A stretch of DNA of 64,000 bases from DASZTV01 sp035550655. Its GTDB lineage: Bacteria; Actinomycetota; Actinomycetes; JAFAQI01. The notes beneath the pieces are model-generated. The model was not told the origin of the DNA, did not search any database, and saw only the letters and a list, made by a program, of their open reading frames with translations. Of this stretch, positions 48,773 through 57,689 are shown piece after piece; position 1 is the stretch's first letter, and each line of letters begins with the position of its first letter. The DNA is taken from the NCBI GenBank assembly GCA_035550655.1, contig DASZOU010000033.1, forward strand, positions 124,001 through 188,000. The letters are read 5' to 3'. A program made the position numbers and the translations under genes.

Positions 48773-49231
48773 TCAGCGACGGGAGGCGAACCAACCGGCC
48801 AGGAGCTCGCCGCATTCCTCGGCGAGGACGCCGCTGATCACCTCGGGCCGGTGGTTGAGGCGGCGATCGCGTACGACGTCCCACAGCGAACCGACCGCGC
48901 CGGCCTTGGGGTCGGCCGCTCCGTAGACCACGCGGTCGAGCCGGGAGAGCACCGCGGCACCCGCGCACATCGTGCACGGCTCGAGCGTCACGACGAGCGA
49001 CAGCCCTTCGAGTCGCCATGAACCCCTGGCTGCCGCGGCCGCGCGGATGGCGAGCACCTCTGCATGGGCCGTCGGGTCTCCGCTCGCCTCACGCTCGTTC
49101 CGGCCGCGGCCGACGACGGTGCCGCCGGCGTCGATGACCACCGCGCCGATCGGCACGTCGCCGCCGGCGTCGGCAAGCTTCGCCTCGTCGAGGGCCCGCC
49201 GCATCGCGGCGACAAGCAGAGAGTCGGCCAA
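48773..49231 (-). CDS. tadA: tRNA-specific adenosine deaminase
   Basis: A 152-residue zinc deaminase that converts A34 to inosine in tRNA-Arg. Catalytic HAE is in PTAHAEVLAIR and the Cys pair in LEPCTMCAGA. It is short like E. coli TadA. TTG 49231 is the likely start. It lies downstream of two genes for its associated protein. It is unrelated to the Tad-pilus tadA at 8.4 kb. Confidence 0.94.
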   Translation of the reverse strand: MADSLLVAAMRRALDEAKLADAGGDVPIGAVVIDAGGTVVGRGRNEREASGDPTAHAEVLAIRAAAAARGSWRLEGLSLVVTLEPCTMCAGAAVLSRLDRVVYGAADPKAGAVGSLWDVVRDRRLNHRPEVISGVLAEECGELLAGWFASRR

Positions 49232-49243
49232 GTGAGAGCGGAT

Positions 49244-49768
49244 CTACTCGCCGCGCAGCTTCTCCAGCACGTCGAGGCAGCCGGCGGCCTCGCACAGCGC
49301 CGCGATCACGTCGGCCGGCAGCGCGCCCTCTTCCGCGCACAGCGCGAGCAGCCGAGCCGGCGGGGTCCCGAGGTCGCTCATCACCGCGAAGTCTCCGGCC
49401 GGGTCGCCGTCGGCGAGAGCCGTCTCGTCCTCGTCCTCGTCGTCGTCCTCGTCATCCTCATCGTCCGCGGCGTCGTCCGCAGCGACGACCTCGATCGCGG
49501 CCTCCGCGAGCAGCGCCGCGATCTCACTCGAGGCAACGACCCGGGAGTCGGACACGAACACCCGTGGGTCGCCGTCAGCATCGATGCGAAGGATCGCGAA
49601 CCACTCGTCGTCCTCCTCGACGAACAACAGGCCGGTGTCGGCATCGTCGCCGATGACCTCGCGAACCATCTCGACGACGCCGTCGAGGTCCTCGAGGTCT
49701 TCTAGCGAGACGTCGTCGCCGAACCAGGCGGAGTCGACGCGGGCGAGCGCCGAGGCCACATACGTCAA
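49244..49768 (-). CDS. tRNA adenosine deaminase-associated protein, acidic
   Basis: A ~174-residue protein found next to tadA in actinobacteria. N-terminal beta-alpha part (VASALARVDSAWFGDDVSLE), a long acidic run (ADDEDDEDDDEDEDE, about 112-126) and a C-terminal helical domain (LCEAAGCLDVLEKLRG). TTG 49768 matches the family start best and has GAGAGG 8 nt upstream; GTG 49777 is an alternative. The function is unknown; the acidic linker may mimic nucleic acid. Confidence 0.78.
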   Translation of the reverse strand: MTYVASALARVDSAWFGDDVSLEDLEDLDGVVEMVREVIGDDADTGLLFVEEDDEWFAILRIDADGDPRVFVSDSRVVASSEIAALLAEAAIEVVAADDAADDEDDEDDDEDEDETALADGDPAGDFAVMSDLGTPPARLLALCAEEGALPADVIAALCEAAGCLDVLEKLRGE

Positions 49769-49805
49769 GGCGTACACCTCTCCATCTGTACGTCGATCGA
49801 GGAGA

Positions 49806-50294
49806 TCACTGGATAGCCGCTTCCAGTGCGCGATCGTAGACGTCGGCGAATCCAAGCCGGTCAGCGACGCTGACGAGCATCTCGTCCGCATACGCATCGA
49901 TGTCGTCGAGCAGCACCCCCAGCCCCATCTCGTCGAGACCGAGATCAGCAAAGATCGCGATGTCGCCGGCGGGCCAGATGTCCTCCCCGTCCTCGTCCTC
50001 GGGGGCTTCGAGACCGAGCCGTTCTGTCACCTGCCGGGCGAGATCCCAGGCCACCGCCGCCGACGCGTCCGACAGCATCATCCGCACGTCGTCACCACGT
50101 ACCCGCAGCGCGACAAAGAACTCGTCCGCGACGTTGACGAGCCCGATCGCGCCGTTGTCGGCGGGCTGCTGCCGGAGCACCTTGATCAGCGCATCCAGAT
50201 CGTCGGCAATCCGCTCGGGCAGGACGTCCCCCCGCCAGGTGCCGTCCTCGCGATACACGACGATCGCAACGCTGTCTCGCGCCTGACCGCCCAT
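49806..50294 (-). CDS. Second tRNA adenosine deaminase-associated paralogue
   Basis: A 162-residue relative of the preceding protein. Shared pattern: VAIVVYREDGTWRGD, an acidic DEDGEDI linker (about 100-106) and the C-terminal ADEMLVSVADRLGFADVYDR. Upstream and on the same strand as the acidic copy, 37 bp away. Tandem copies suggest duplication followed by divergence, possibly as a heterodimer. Confidence 0.75.
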   Translation of the reverse strand: MGGQARDSVAIVVYREDGTWRGDVLPERIADDLDALIKVLRQQPADNGAIGLVNVADEFFVALRVRGDDVRMMLSDASAAVAWDLARQVTERLGLEAPEDEDGEDIWPAGDIAIFADLGLDEMGLGVLLDDIDAYADEMLVSVADRLGFADVYDRALEAAIQ

Positions 50295-50372
50295 CGCGTC
50301 GCCTCCTCGGCCTGTGCCCGCATGGTTGCAGATCAGACAGGCGCAGCCAAGAGCAACAATCCCCTGTGAGCG

Positions 50373-50585
50373 CTAACCCTCGTCAGGGCCGGGCTCGGCG
50401 GTCCCCGAATCCGGGTCCTCCGGTGGCGCGCCACCCATCCGGCTCGGCGTGCCGGTGCCGATCATCGACAGCGACCACGCCCGGCGGCACGACTGGCACC
50501 ACCACGCTCCGTGCTTGTCGGCATAGGGCTGCAGGTCCTCGTCCCCGCAGTACGGGCAGTAGAACGGCACTGCCCGTTGGCTCAC
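50373..50585 (-). CDS. Small zinc-ribbon protein next to sulfite reductase
   Basis: A 70-residue protein. Two CxxC pairs, FYCPYCGDED and WWCQSCRRAWSLS, form a zinc ribbon; the tail is disordered and acidic. Its ATG overlaps the sulfite reductase stop by 4 nt. Similar genes in this position are often mislabelled 'insertion element protein'. It may deliver or sense metal for the reductase; that is inference. Confidence 0.78.
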   Translation of the reverse strand: MSQRAVPFYCPYCGDEDLQPYADKHGAWWCQSCRRAWSLSMIGTGTPSRMGGAPPEDPDSGTAEPGPDEG

Positions 50586-52225
50586 TGGACGAGTGCCTCG
50601 TCAGCGCGACGCACCCAGGTGGCGAACCGCTCGCCCTCCGCCCGGTCCTTCAGGTAGTTGCGCAGCACCCGCTCGATGTAGTCGGGCAGCTCATCGGCCG
50701 TGACCTTCAGGCCACGAAGCTTTCGCCCGAACCCGGCGTCCTCGCCGATCGCACCGCCGAGGTGCACCTGGAAGCCCTCGCCGTCGTCGACGATCATTCC
50801 CTTGAGACCGATGTCCGCCACCTGGAAGCGCGCACATGCGTTGGGGCAGCCGTTCACGTTGATCGTGACCGGGGTGTCGAAGTCGGGCAGCCGCTTCTCG
50901 AGCTCGTCGTACAGGTCGATCGCGCGGGCCTTGGTCTCGACGATCGCGAGCTTGCAGAACTCGAGGCCGGTGCAGGCCATCATGCCGCGGCGGAAGTTCG
51001 ACGGCCGGACCGGCAGGTCCCGCGACTCGAGCTCGGTGACCAGCGCTTCCACCTCCGCGTCGGGCACGTCGAGGATGACCATCTTCTGCTCGACGGTCGC
51101 CGTAACGCGGCCACTGCCGTGCCGCTGGGCAAGATCGGCGAGCGCGGTCAGCTCGGTGCCACTGCTCCGCCCGGTGCGGAAGGCGAAGCCGACGTAGTTG
51201 TTGCCGTCCTTCTGCTTGCGCACGCCGACGTGGTCCCGCTGGGCACCGGTGTGCACGGGGGCCGGGCCGTCCTCGAGCTTGCGGCCGAGGAACTCCTCGC
51301 TCTCGAGCACCTCGCGGAACTTCTCCGCACCCCAGTCGTCGACGAGGAACTTCAGCCGCGCCCGGTTGCGGGACCGGCGGTAGCCCCACTCGCGGAAGAT
51401 CCGCGTCACACCCGCCCACACCTCGATGACGTCCTCCGGGGGGACGAAGACACCGAGGCGCTGCGCGAGCTTCGGGTTCGTCGACAGCCCGCCGCCGACC
51501 CAGAGGTCGTATCCGACGCGGCCGTCGTCGTGCCGTACGCCGACGAAGGAGATGTCGTTGATCTCATGCGCGATGCACTGCACCGGGCATCCGCCGATCG
51601 CGGTCTTGTACTTGCGCGGCAGGTTCGAGAACTCCTTGTTGAGGTAGGCGTAGGAGTTCAGCGCGTGCAGCGTCTCGGTGGAGTCGAGGATCTCGTCCGC
51701 GTCGACCCCGGCGAGCGGGCAGCACAGGATGTTGCGGGGGGTGTCACCGCACGCCTCGCCGGTCGACAGGCCGACCTCCTCCAGCCGGCGCCAGATCTCG
51801 GGCATGTCCTCGATCCGGATCCAGTGCAGCTGGATGTTCTGCCGGTCGGTGACGTCAGCGAAGTCGCGGCCGAACTCGGTCGCGATACCTGCGATGACCC
51901 GCAGCTGCTGGTTGTTGAGCTGACCGCCCGGGATCCGGACGCGGAGCATGAAGAAGGAGTCGTCGAGCTCTTCGGGCTCGAGGATCGCGGTCTTGCCGCC
52001 GTCGATCCCGGGGCGACGCTGGGTGTACAGCCCCCACCACCGCATCCGGCCGCGGAGGTCACTCGCGTCGATCGAGTCGAAGCCGGCCTTCGAGTAGATG
52101 TTCTCGATCCGGGCGCGGACGTTGAGTCCGTCGTCGTCCTTCTTGAACCGCTCCTGCGGGGTCAACGGCTCCAGGTGGCCCATGGCCCACTGGCCCTGAC
52201 CGGCGCTGCGGCGTGCGGGAGGCAT
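50582..52225 (-). CDS. sir: Ferredoxin-dependent sulfite/nitrite reductase
   Basis: A 547-residue siroheme reductase. The [4Fe-4S]-siroheme ligands are ACTGLEFCK and NGCPNACAR (C-x5-C ... C-x3-C). An N-terminal IGGCPVQC-type segment and paired ferrodoxin-like domains are seen. The genomic setting (leader peptide, cysH and a CbiX-like chelatase) argues for sulfite over nitrite. ATG 52225 lies before the conserved part; upstream reading is possible. It is divergent from the cysH operon. Confidence 0.9.
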   Translation of the reverse strand: MPPARRSAGQGQWAMGHLEPLTPQERFKKDDDGLNVRARIENIYSKAGFDSIDASDLRGRMRWWGLYTQRRPGIDGGKTAILEPEELDDSFFMLRVRIPGGQLNNQQLRVIAGIATEFGRDFADVTDRQNIQLHWIRIEDMPEIWRRLEEVGLSTGEACGDTPRNILCCPLAGVDADEILDSTETLHALNSYAYLNKEFSNLPRKYKTAIGGCPVQCIAHEINDISFVGVRHDDGRVGYDLWVGGGLSTNPKLAQRLGVFVPPEDVIEVWAGVTRIFREWGYRRSRNRARLKFLVDDWGAEKFREVLESEEFLGRKLEDGPAPVHTGAQRDHVGVRKQKDGNNYVGFAFRTGRSSGTELTALADLAQRHGSGRVTATVEQKMVILDVPDAEVEALVTELESRDLPVRPSNFRRGMMACTGLEFCKLAIVETKARAIDLYDELEKRLPDFDTPVTINVNGCPNACARFQVADIGLKGMIVDDGEGFQVHLGGAIGEDAGFGRKLRGLKVTADELPDYIERVLRNYLKDRAEGERFATWVRRADEALVQ

Positions 52226-52344
52226 AAAGGTGAGGCTTCCTGAGTTGTGAGAAGCGTGAGACGGGTAGCCCAATGAGACTGCGCCGTCTCGAAGGATGGG
52301 ACAGACCTGGTGACGCAGATCTTGTCCTGTGGCAGACTACCTGC

Positions 52345-52425
52345 ATGTCCTCACGCGTGCTCCTGGTGGCGCGGCTGCATGTAGACCTGCAGCGCGTCTC
52401 GAGCGCCGTGTGTCGCATGCGCTGA
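52345..52425 (+). CDS. Putative leader peptide of the cysH operon
   Basis: A 26-codon open frame ATG 52345-TGA 52425, 41 bp before cysH. The peptide ends RLHVDLQRVSSAVCRMR. The R-x-HVDL-x-R-x-SS-x-x-C pattern is the conserved actinobacterial leader peptide found before sulfur-assimilation genes. The Cys codon sits fourth from the end, as expected for attenuation that senses Cys-tRNA. Regulation is inferred. Confidence 0.8.
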   Translation: MSSRVLLVARLHVDLQRVSSAVCRMR

Positions 52426-52466
52426 TCTTCAAGCGCCCGCGACCCTTCTAGCTTTCGAGGACATTC

Positions 52467-53213
52467 ATGACCGCCCCGGTTAGCGAGTCACTCTCGTTCC
52501 TGCACCACGACGACACGTCGCTGGAAGACCTGTACGACGCCTCCGACGGCTTGGTGCACCTCGCGCAGCACGCCGGCGCCGCGCTCGAAGGCGCAACGCC
52601 GCAGGAGATCCTGCGTTGGGCCGTTGACCGCTTCGGTCAGCGTTTCGCGGTCGCGGCCTCCATGGCCGACGGCGTAATGGCTCACCTCGCCGCCCAGGTG
52701 TCGCCCGGCATCCGCGTGATCTTCCTGGACACCGGCTACCACTTCGCCGAGACGCTCGGAACCGCCGACGCCATCGAAGCCACGCTGCCGATCGACCTGG
52801 TGCGGGTGACGCCGCACCTGTCGGTCTGCGAGCAGGACGCGGCGTTCGGAAAGGACCTGTTCGCGCGCGACCCCGACCTGTGCTGCGCGATGCGCAAGGT
52901 CGCCCCGCTGTCGAAGGCGCTCGCGCCGTACGTCGCGTGGGCGTCCGGCATCCGCCGCGACGAGTCCGAAACCCGCGCCGGCGTGAAGGTCGTGGAGTGG
53001 GACGACCGCCACCAGATGGTGAAGGTCAACCCGCTCGCCGCCTGGACGCTCGAAGACGTCGACCAATACATCGCGGACAACGGCATCCTGGTCAACCCGC
53101 TGCTCTCCGAGGGCTACGGGTCGATCGGCTGCGCGCCCTGCACCCGCAAGGGCGAGGGCCGCTCCGGCCGCTGGCTGGGAATGCCCAAGGTGGAGTGCGG
53201 ACTCCACGAGTAA
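52467..53213 (+). CDS. cysH: Adenylyl-sulfate/phosphoadenylyl-sulfate reductase
   Basis: A 248-residue thioredoxin-dependent reductase. Cysteines in DPDLCCAMRK and GCAPCTRK are the [4Fe-4S] ligands of the APS-reductase type. The catalytic Cys is in the C-terminal VECGLHE. The P-loop-like VIFLDTGYHF and the RRDESETR substrate loop are present. It makes sulfite for the divergent reductase. ATG 52467. Confidence 0.94.
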   Translation: MTAPVSESLSFLHHDDTSLEDLYDASDGLVHLAQHAGAALEGATPQEILRWAVDRFGQRFAVAASMADGVMAHLAAQVSPGIRVIFLDTGYHFAETLGTADAIEATLPIDLVRVTPHLSVCEQDAAFGKDLFARDPDLCCAMRKVAPLSKALAPYVAWASGIRRDESETRAGVKVVEWDDRHQMVKVNPLAAWTLEDVDQYIADNGILVNPLLSEGYGSIGCAPCTRKGEGRSGRWLGMPKVECGLHE

Positions 53214-53223
53214 GAAGTAGGGC

Positions 53224-53862
53224 GTGCGTGGCTCGCCTTCGTTGATCTTGGCTGCCCACGGCAGCGCCGATCCGGGCTATCCGGCGGTCTTCGAATGGGT
53301 TGCCGACCGCATCATCGGCAACCGCCCGGACATGGACGTCCTTGTCGGCTACCTCGACCACAACACACCGCGCCTCGCCGACCTGCCCACCGACGGCGCC
53401 GTTGTGGTGCCGATGCTCCTAGCGACCGGCTTCCACCTCCAGACCGACATCCCGGCTGCCGCGCCTGGAGCAACCATCGCGGCGGCGATTGGCCCGGACC
53501 CACGTCTGACCGCTGTGGTTGCCGACCGGCTCCGGCAGGCCGGCTGGTCAGCGGGTATACCGGTCACGCTGGCCGCAGCCGGGTCACGCGACGTACACGG
53601 TCTGGCAGACGTGCGCACTGCGGCGGCGCAGCTCGCCGAACGGTTGGAGGTCGAGGTGACGGCCGCGTTCGTCGGCTCCGGCCAGCCGGCGCTCTCCGAT
53701 CTCAAGCCTGCGGCGGTCGCGACCTACCTGCTCGCGCCCGGCCACTTCACGGACGCGATCGCGCAGTGCGGCGCGTCGATCGTCAGCTCCCCGATCGGTC
53801 CCGACCCGCGGGTGGCAGAGGTCGCGATGAGCCGCTTCGACGCGGCCGTCGCCGGCTTCTAG
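53224..53862 (+). CDS. CbiX/SirB-like sirohydrochlorin chelatase
   Basis: A 212-residue class II chelatase-like protein. The first half has metal-binding His in LAAHGSADP and a second His in LLATGFHLQTD; the second half repeats the fold (TYLLAPGHFTDAIAQ). It likely inserts iron into sirohydrochlorin for the siroheme of the reductase. It starts 10 bp after cysH, with GTG 53224. Confidence 0.86.
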   Translation: MRGSPSLILAAHGSADPGYPAVFEWVADRIIGNRPDMDVLVGYLDHNTPRLADLPTDGAVVVPMLLATGFHLQTDIPAAAPGATIAAAIGPDPRLTAVVADRLRQAGWSAGIPVTLAAAGSRDVHGLADVRTAAAQLAERLEVEVTAAFVGSGQPALSDLKPAAVATYLLAPGHFTDAIAQCGASIVSSPIGPDPRVAEVAMSRFDAAVAGF

Positions 53863-53988
53863 GGTCTTCCGGCCCGCAGGCGGACCACCCGGATTGACCA
53901 GCGCTTTCAGCCCGGCCTTGCTATGTACGGACGAACTCGGGCAAAGCACCATCTTCTTAGATACCGATCTTGAGCAAAGGCGCCCACC

Positions 53989-54351
53989 ATGACGATCCAG
54001 ACCAACATCCCGACGCCGCGGGCTGACGAGCCCACCAACCGCCTCGACCGGTGGGCTGCGGAGCACGGCATCCTCACCACGCCGGCGGACCTGCCCAAGG
54101 ACGTCGAGCAGAGCGACGTCTACCGCGAGTTCCTGCGGTGGCCGACCTTCCTCTGGATCCCCGGAATCGTCGTGGCCCTGACCTGGGTGGCGTCGAAGTC
54201 GCTGCTCGCCGCGGTGCCGGTCGCCTTCGGGCTCACCACGGTCGCCTGCCTGTTCGCGCTGCGGGCGGCTCGCGCTCGCCTCGCCGAGCGGCTGTCCCGG
54301 GCCGGCCTGATCGGGCTGGTTCCGCAGCCGCGCTCAGGGCGCAACAGCTAG
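53989..54351 (+). CDS. Small two-helix membrane protein
   Basis: A 120-residue protein. The soluble N-terminus (DEPTNRLDRWAAEHGIL and LPKDVEQSDVYREF) is followed by two transmembrane helices (about 53-68 and 72-92) and a basic tail. I recognise no family. It overlaps the 3' end of the convergent marR gene by 4 bp. A possible role with the chelatase or the MarR/MMPL pair is unsupported. Confidence 0.65.
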   Translation: MTIQTNIPTPRADEPTNRLDRWAAEHGILTTPADLPKDVEQSDVYREFLRWPTFLWIPGIVVALTWVASKSLLAAVPVAFGLTTVACLFALRAARARLAERLSRAGLIGLVPQPRSGRNS

Positions 54352-54872
54352 CTCGCGCTGTCGTCCGGCCGCATCGTGCGGTAGCCGGGATGCACGCCGG
54401 GCGCGATGTCCTGGTTGACGGCCAGCCGCTCCAGCAGCTGGTGCAGCTGTTGCCGCTCGGCTGAGCTGAGCGACTGCAACAGGGCCGCCTCGTGGTCCTG
54501 ACCGATCTCGGCGATCCGGTGCATCACGTCCTCACCCTTCGCCGTGAGGAAGAGCCGGTGTGCGCGCCGGTCTCGCTCATCGCGACGACGTTCGACGAGC
54601 CCCGCCGCTTCCAGGTCGTCGATGAACGCGACCAACCGGCTCGCCGGCATTCCGAACTCGTCGGCGATCGCCTGCTGGCTGCGCCCGGGCGCCATTCCGA
54701 TGCCCCGCAGCAGCCCCACGTGCGGTGGAGTCAGGTCGAGGGGGGCAAGCCGTCGCGCGAAGTTCATCGCGGAATGCGCGCCGAGCGCGGACAGTAGGTA
54801 GCCGGTGCCGATGACTTCGGGCGGGCTGGGCCGTCCTGAATCGCGGGCGCCCGTCCCCGGCTCCTTGGCCAT
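54348..54872 (-). CDS. MarR-family transcriptional regulator
   Basis: A 174-residue winged-helix regulator. HTH at SQQAIADEFGMPASRLVAFI and the wing RRRDERDRRAHRLFLT are typical. It is divergent from an MMPL transporter and separated by an AT-rich operator candidate, so it likely represses the transporter until a drug-like ligand binds. ATG 54872. Confidence 0.9.
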   Translation of the reverse strand: MAKEPGTGARDSGRPSPPEVIGTGYLLSALGAHSAMNFARRLAPLDLTPPHVGLLRGIGMAPGRSQQAIADEFGMPASRLVAFIDDLEAAGLVERRRDERDRRAHRLFLTAKGEDVMHRIAEIGQDHEAALLQSLSSAERQQLHQLLERLAVNQDIAPGVHPGYRTMRPDDSAS

Positions 54873-54879
54873 GTGACAA

Positions 54880-54897
54880 ATAATACATTTGAATAAT
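54880..54897. promoter_or_regulatory. Imperfect-palindrome operator candidate between marR and MMPL
   Basis: The 18-bp ATAATACATTTGAATAAT has the inverted pattern ATNATNCA-TT-TGNATNAT and stands out as AT-rich in GC-rich surroundings, 8 bp from the marR start. MarR proteins often bind such sites and autoregulate. Confidence 0.6.
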
Positions 54898-54956
54898 CAT
54901 TCTGCATCTGAAAGATTCTCAGTCTGCAGAGTTTCCCAGAGAACGAGGGGCCGTTG

Positions 54957-57119
54957 ATGAGCGAGACCACGTCGGTGGAACCCAGCAACTGGTTCGGGCG
55001 GCTGGCCGCTTTCGTGCTTCACCACCGGTGGTGGGTGATCGGCGGCTGGGTGGTCATGTTCATCGCGGGCATGGCGGCGACGGGCCAGGTGCAGAGCCGG
55101 CTGTCGATCGACTTCTCGCTGCCCGGTCAGCCCGGCTACGTGACGTCGCAGCACCTGACGAAGCTCTACGGACCCAACGGCACGACCGGGTTCACCAGCA
55201 TCGCGGTCATGCGCACACCCGACGGGACGACCGCTGCGAACCAGACCAGCGCGCTGGCACAGGTCGGACCGGCCATCGACAAGGTGCTTCCGGGTACCCG
55301 CGTCGTCGACTACGCCAACACCGGCGACAAGCGGTTCATCGGCGCCGACGGCCGTACGACGATCGCGATCATCTTCACCAAGCCGCCGAGCTCGTTCTCC
55401 GACGACCCGACGAAGGACCTCAAGGCGGCCGTCGCCACCGCACTACCGGGCTGGAAGACCGGCATCACCGGCGAAGGGCAGCTCTCCTCCGGCGGTGACT
55501 CCGGCGGACCAGGCGTTCTTGCCGAGACCCTGCTCGGCGCCGGCGGAGCGCTGATCGTGCTCGCCTTCGTGTTCGCGTCGCTGCTTGCGTTCCTGCCGCT
55601 GCTCGTCGCGGCGGTGTCGATCCTCACCACCTTCCTGATCGTCCTCGGCCTCACGACCTTCACCGAGGTGTCGTTCATCGTCGAGTTCCTGGTGGGGCTG
55701 GTCGGCTTGGGCCTCGCCATCGACTACAGCCTGCTCCTCGTGACCAGATGGCGCGAGGAACGTGAGCACGGCCGCGACAACCACTCGGCCGTCATCCGCG
55801 CCGCCGAAACCGCCGGCCGGACCGTCGCCGTCTCCGGCATGACCGTCGCCATCGGACTCCTCGCGCTGATCGTCCTCCCGGTGCCTGGCCTGCGCAGTGT
55901 CGGTATCGGCGGCGTGCTGATCCCACTCGTGTCGACCGTAGTGGTACTGACGCTCCTCCCTGCTCTGCTGGGCGGGATCGGGCCCCGCGTGGACTGGCCG
56001 CGGATCCGCCACGAGGCGACCGCGAGCCGGTCGTGGACCCGCTGGGCGAACGGCGTCGTCAAGCAGCGCTGGGCGGGCGCGGGAATCGCCATCGTCATCC
56101 TCGGAGTGATGCTCGCTCCGGTCTTCGGGCTGAAAGTCGGCGAGACCAGCGTGCAGGCGCTTGCCAAGACCGGTGACGCCCACGACGCCTACGTCGCGAT
56201 GACCAGTCAGGGGATCAGCCCAGGCGTTCTCACCCCACTCGAGGTGCTGACCAAGACCTCGAGTGCGCCCGCGGTGCTGCATGCCATCGACAAGACGACG
56301 GGGGTGTCCGTCGCCACGCTGCCCAACGGCCCCGTCGCCAACAACGGCGGCTACTCGGACATCATCGTCATCCCGACCGAGGTCACTGCCAACAACCAGA
56401 CGCTCGCGCCGGTTCGCGCGGTTCAGGCGACGGTGAAGCAGTTCCCGGATGTCGTCGGCGTCGCCGGCGACGGACCGACGCAGCAGGACTACATCCATGC
56501 GGTGTACGGCAACTTCCCGCTGATGTTCTCGATCATCGCGCTGCTGACGTTCGTCCTGCTCGCCCGCGCCTTCCGCTCGTTGCTGCTCGCCCTCAAAGCG
56601 GTGCTGCTCAACATCGTCTCGATGGGCGCGACCTTCGGTCTGCTGACCTACTTCTGGCAGAACGGCCATGGCTCGAACGCCGTGTTCGGGGTTCCGGCAA
56701 CCGGCGCCATCACGTTCTGGATCCCGCTCATGGTCTTCGCGTTCCTCTTCGGCTTGTCGATGGACTACGAGGTCTTCATCCTCAGCCGGATCCGGGAGGA
56801 GTACGACGAAGCCGGGCACCATCTCGCGACCAACGAGGCCGTGGTGAGAGGCCTCGGGCGAACCGGGCGCCTCGTCACCAGCGCGGCGCTGATCCTGTTC
56901 CTCGCGTTCGCCGCGCTTGCGTCCGGCCCCGAGACCGACATCAAGGTGCTGGGCACCGGACTGGGCGTCGGCATTCTGCTCGACGCCACAATCGTGCGGG
57001 CGCTCCTGGTGCCGGCGTTGATGTCACTTCTCGGCCGTTGGAACTGGTGGCTGCCCGCGCCACTGGCACGGGTGCTGCGAGTCGAGCCGACGCCTCTGGG
57101 TGAGGCGACGCCGGCTTAG
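54957..57119 (+). CDS. MMPL-family RND transporter
   Basis: A 720-residue proton-driven transporter. Twelve transmembrane segments arranged as two RND halves, each with a large periplasmic loop. TM4 carries LGLAIDYSLLLVTRWREE and TM10 carries FLFGLSMDYEVFILSRIREE; the Asp-Tyr pairs are the proton-relay residues. It may export a lipid or drug. ATG 54957 is preferred over TTG 54954. Its stop overlaps the convergent VOC gene by 4 bp. Confidence 0.92.
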   Translation: MSETTSVEPSNWFGRLAAFVLHHRWWVIGGWVVMFIAGMAATGQVQSRLSIDFSLPGQPGYVTSQHLTKLYGPNGTTGFTSIAVMRTPDGTTAANQTSALAQVGPAIDKVLPGTRVVDYANTGDKRFIGADGRTTIAIIFTKPPSSFSDDPTKDLKAAVATALPGWKTGITGEGQLSSGGDSGGPGVLAETLLGAGGALIVLAFVFASLLAFLPLLVAAVSILTTFLIVLGLTTFTEVSFIVEFLVGLVGLGLAIDYSLLLVTRWREEREHGRDNHSAVIRAAETAGRTVAVSGMTVAIGLLALIVLPVPGLRSVGIGGVLIPLVSTVVVLTLLPALLGGIGPRVDWPRIRHEATASRSWTRWANGVVKQRWAGAGIAIVILGVMLAPVFGLKVGETSVQALAKTGDAHDAYVAMTSQGISPGVLTPLEVLTKTSSAPAVLHAIDKTTGVSVATLPNGPVANNGGYSDIIVIPTEVTANNQTLAPVRAVQATVKQFPDVVGVAGDGPTQQDYIHAVYGNFPLMFSIIALLTFVLLARAFRSLLLALKAVLLNIVSMGATFGLLTYFWQNGHGSNAVFGVPATGAITFWIPLMVFAFLFGLSMDYEVFILSRIREEYDEAGHHLATNEAVVRGLGRTGRLVTSAALILFLAFAALASGPETDIKVLGTGLGVGILLDATIVRALLVPALMSLLGRWNWWLPAPLARVLRVEPTPLGEATPA

Positions 57120-57637
57120 GTCACGGAGATGCCGACGCCACCCCGGGTGGTGGCGCCGTACCGCTCCTTGGTGGCCGTGAGATCCAGCGGCCCGATACGG
57201 GTTCGGGCGTCCTTCGCCTCCTGCGTCAGCAGGTCCGCGGGGATGATCCAGGCGACCTCGAACTCGAGGCCGTCGGGGTCGTGGGCGTAGAGGCTCTTGG
57301 TGGTGCCGTGGTCCGAGGCGCCGACCAGCGCACCCGCATCGGCGAGGACGCCGGCGAGCCGCTCCAGCTCATCGAGCGTGTCGACCTCCCACGCAAGGTG
57401 GTACAGCCCGACGGTGGCACGACCGGCCAGTGACGGCCCGACGCTGTCACCGACCGCGAACAACCCGAGGTCGTGGTCGTTGGTCGAACCAGGAGCGCGG
57501 AGAAAGGCCGCGCCGGAGAACCCGGCGGGCGTCATCTCCTCGATCCGCTTGAATCCGAGCACCCCGACGTAGAAGTCGAGACTGCGCTGCAGGTCGCGGA
57601 CGTAGAGCACAGCGTGGTTGAGCCTGACGATCGGCAT
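57116..57637 (-). CDS. VOC-family glyoxalase/extradiol dioxygenase-like protein
   Basis: A 173-residue VOC protein with ligands likely at His in RLNHAVLYV, His in LYHLAWEV and Glu in GLEFEVAW. LYVRDLQRSLDFYVGVLG is the canonical first module. It resembles catechol-2,3-dioxygenase-type enzymes. ATG 57637. The substrate is unknown. Confidence 0.85.
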   Translation of the reverse strand: MPIVRLNHAVLYVRDLQRSLDFYVGVLGFKRIEEMTPAGFSGAAFLRAPGSTNDHDLGLFAVGDSVGPSLAGRATVGLYHLAWEVDTLDELERLAGVLADAGALVGASDHGTTKSLYAHDPDGLEFEVAWIIPADLLTQEAKDARTRIGPLDLTATKERYGATTRGGVGISVT

Positions 57638-57689
57638 CTCAGCTCCTCACTCAACGCGTCGACGCTACGCCCGCGACCTGCGCGGTGCG

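Noticed and set aside
50373..50585. Insertion-element protein
   Set aside because: The name is carried by similar proteins, but there are no inverted repeats or transposase motifs; it is a zinc ribbon coupled to sir.
50366..52243. Long plus-strand open frame opposite the sulfite reductase
   Set aside because: It is a high-GC shadow frame: no domain, low-complexity composition, and the reductase on the other strand has clear catalytic motifs.
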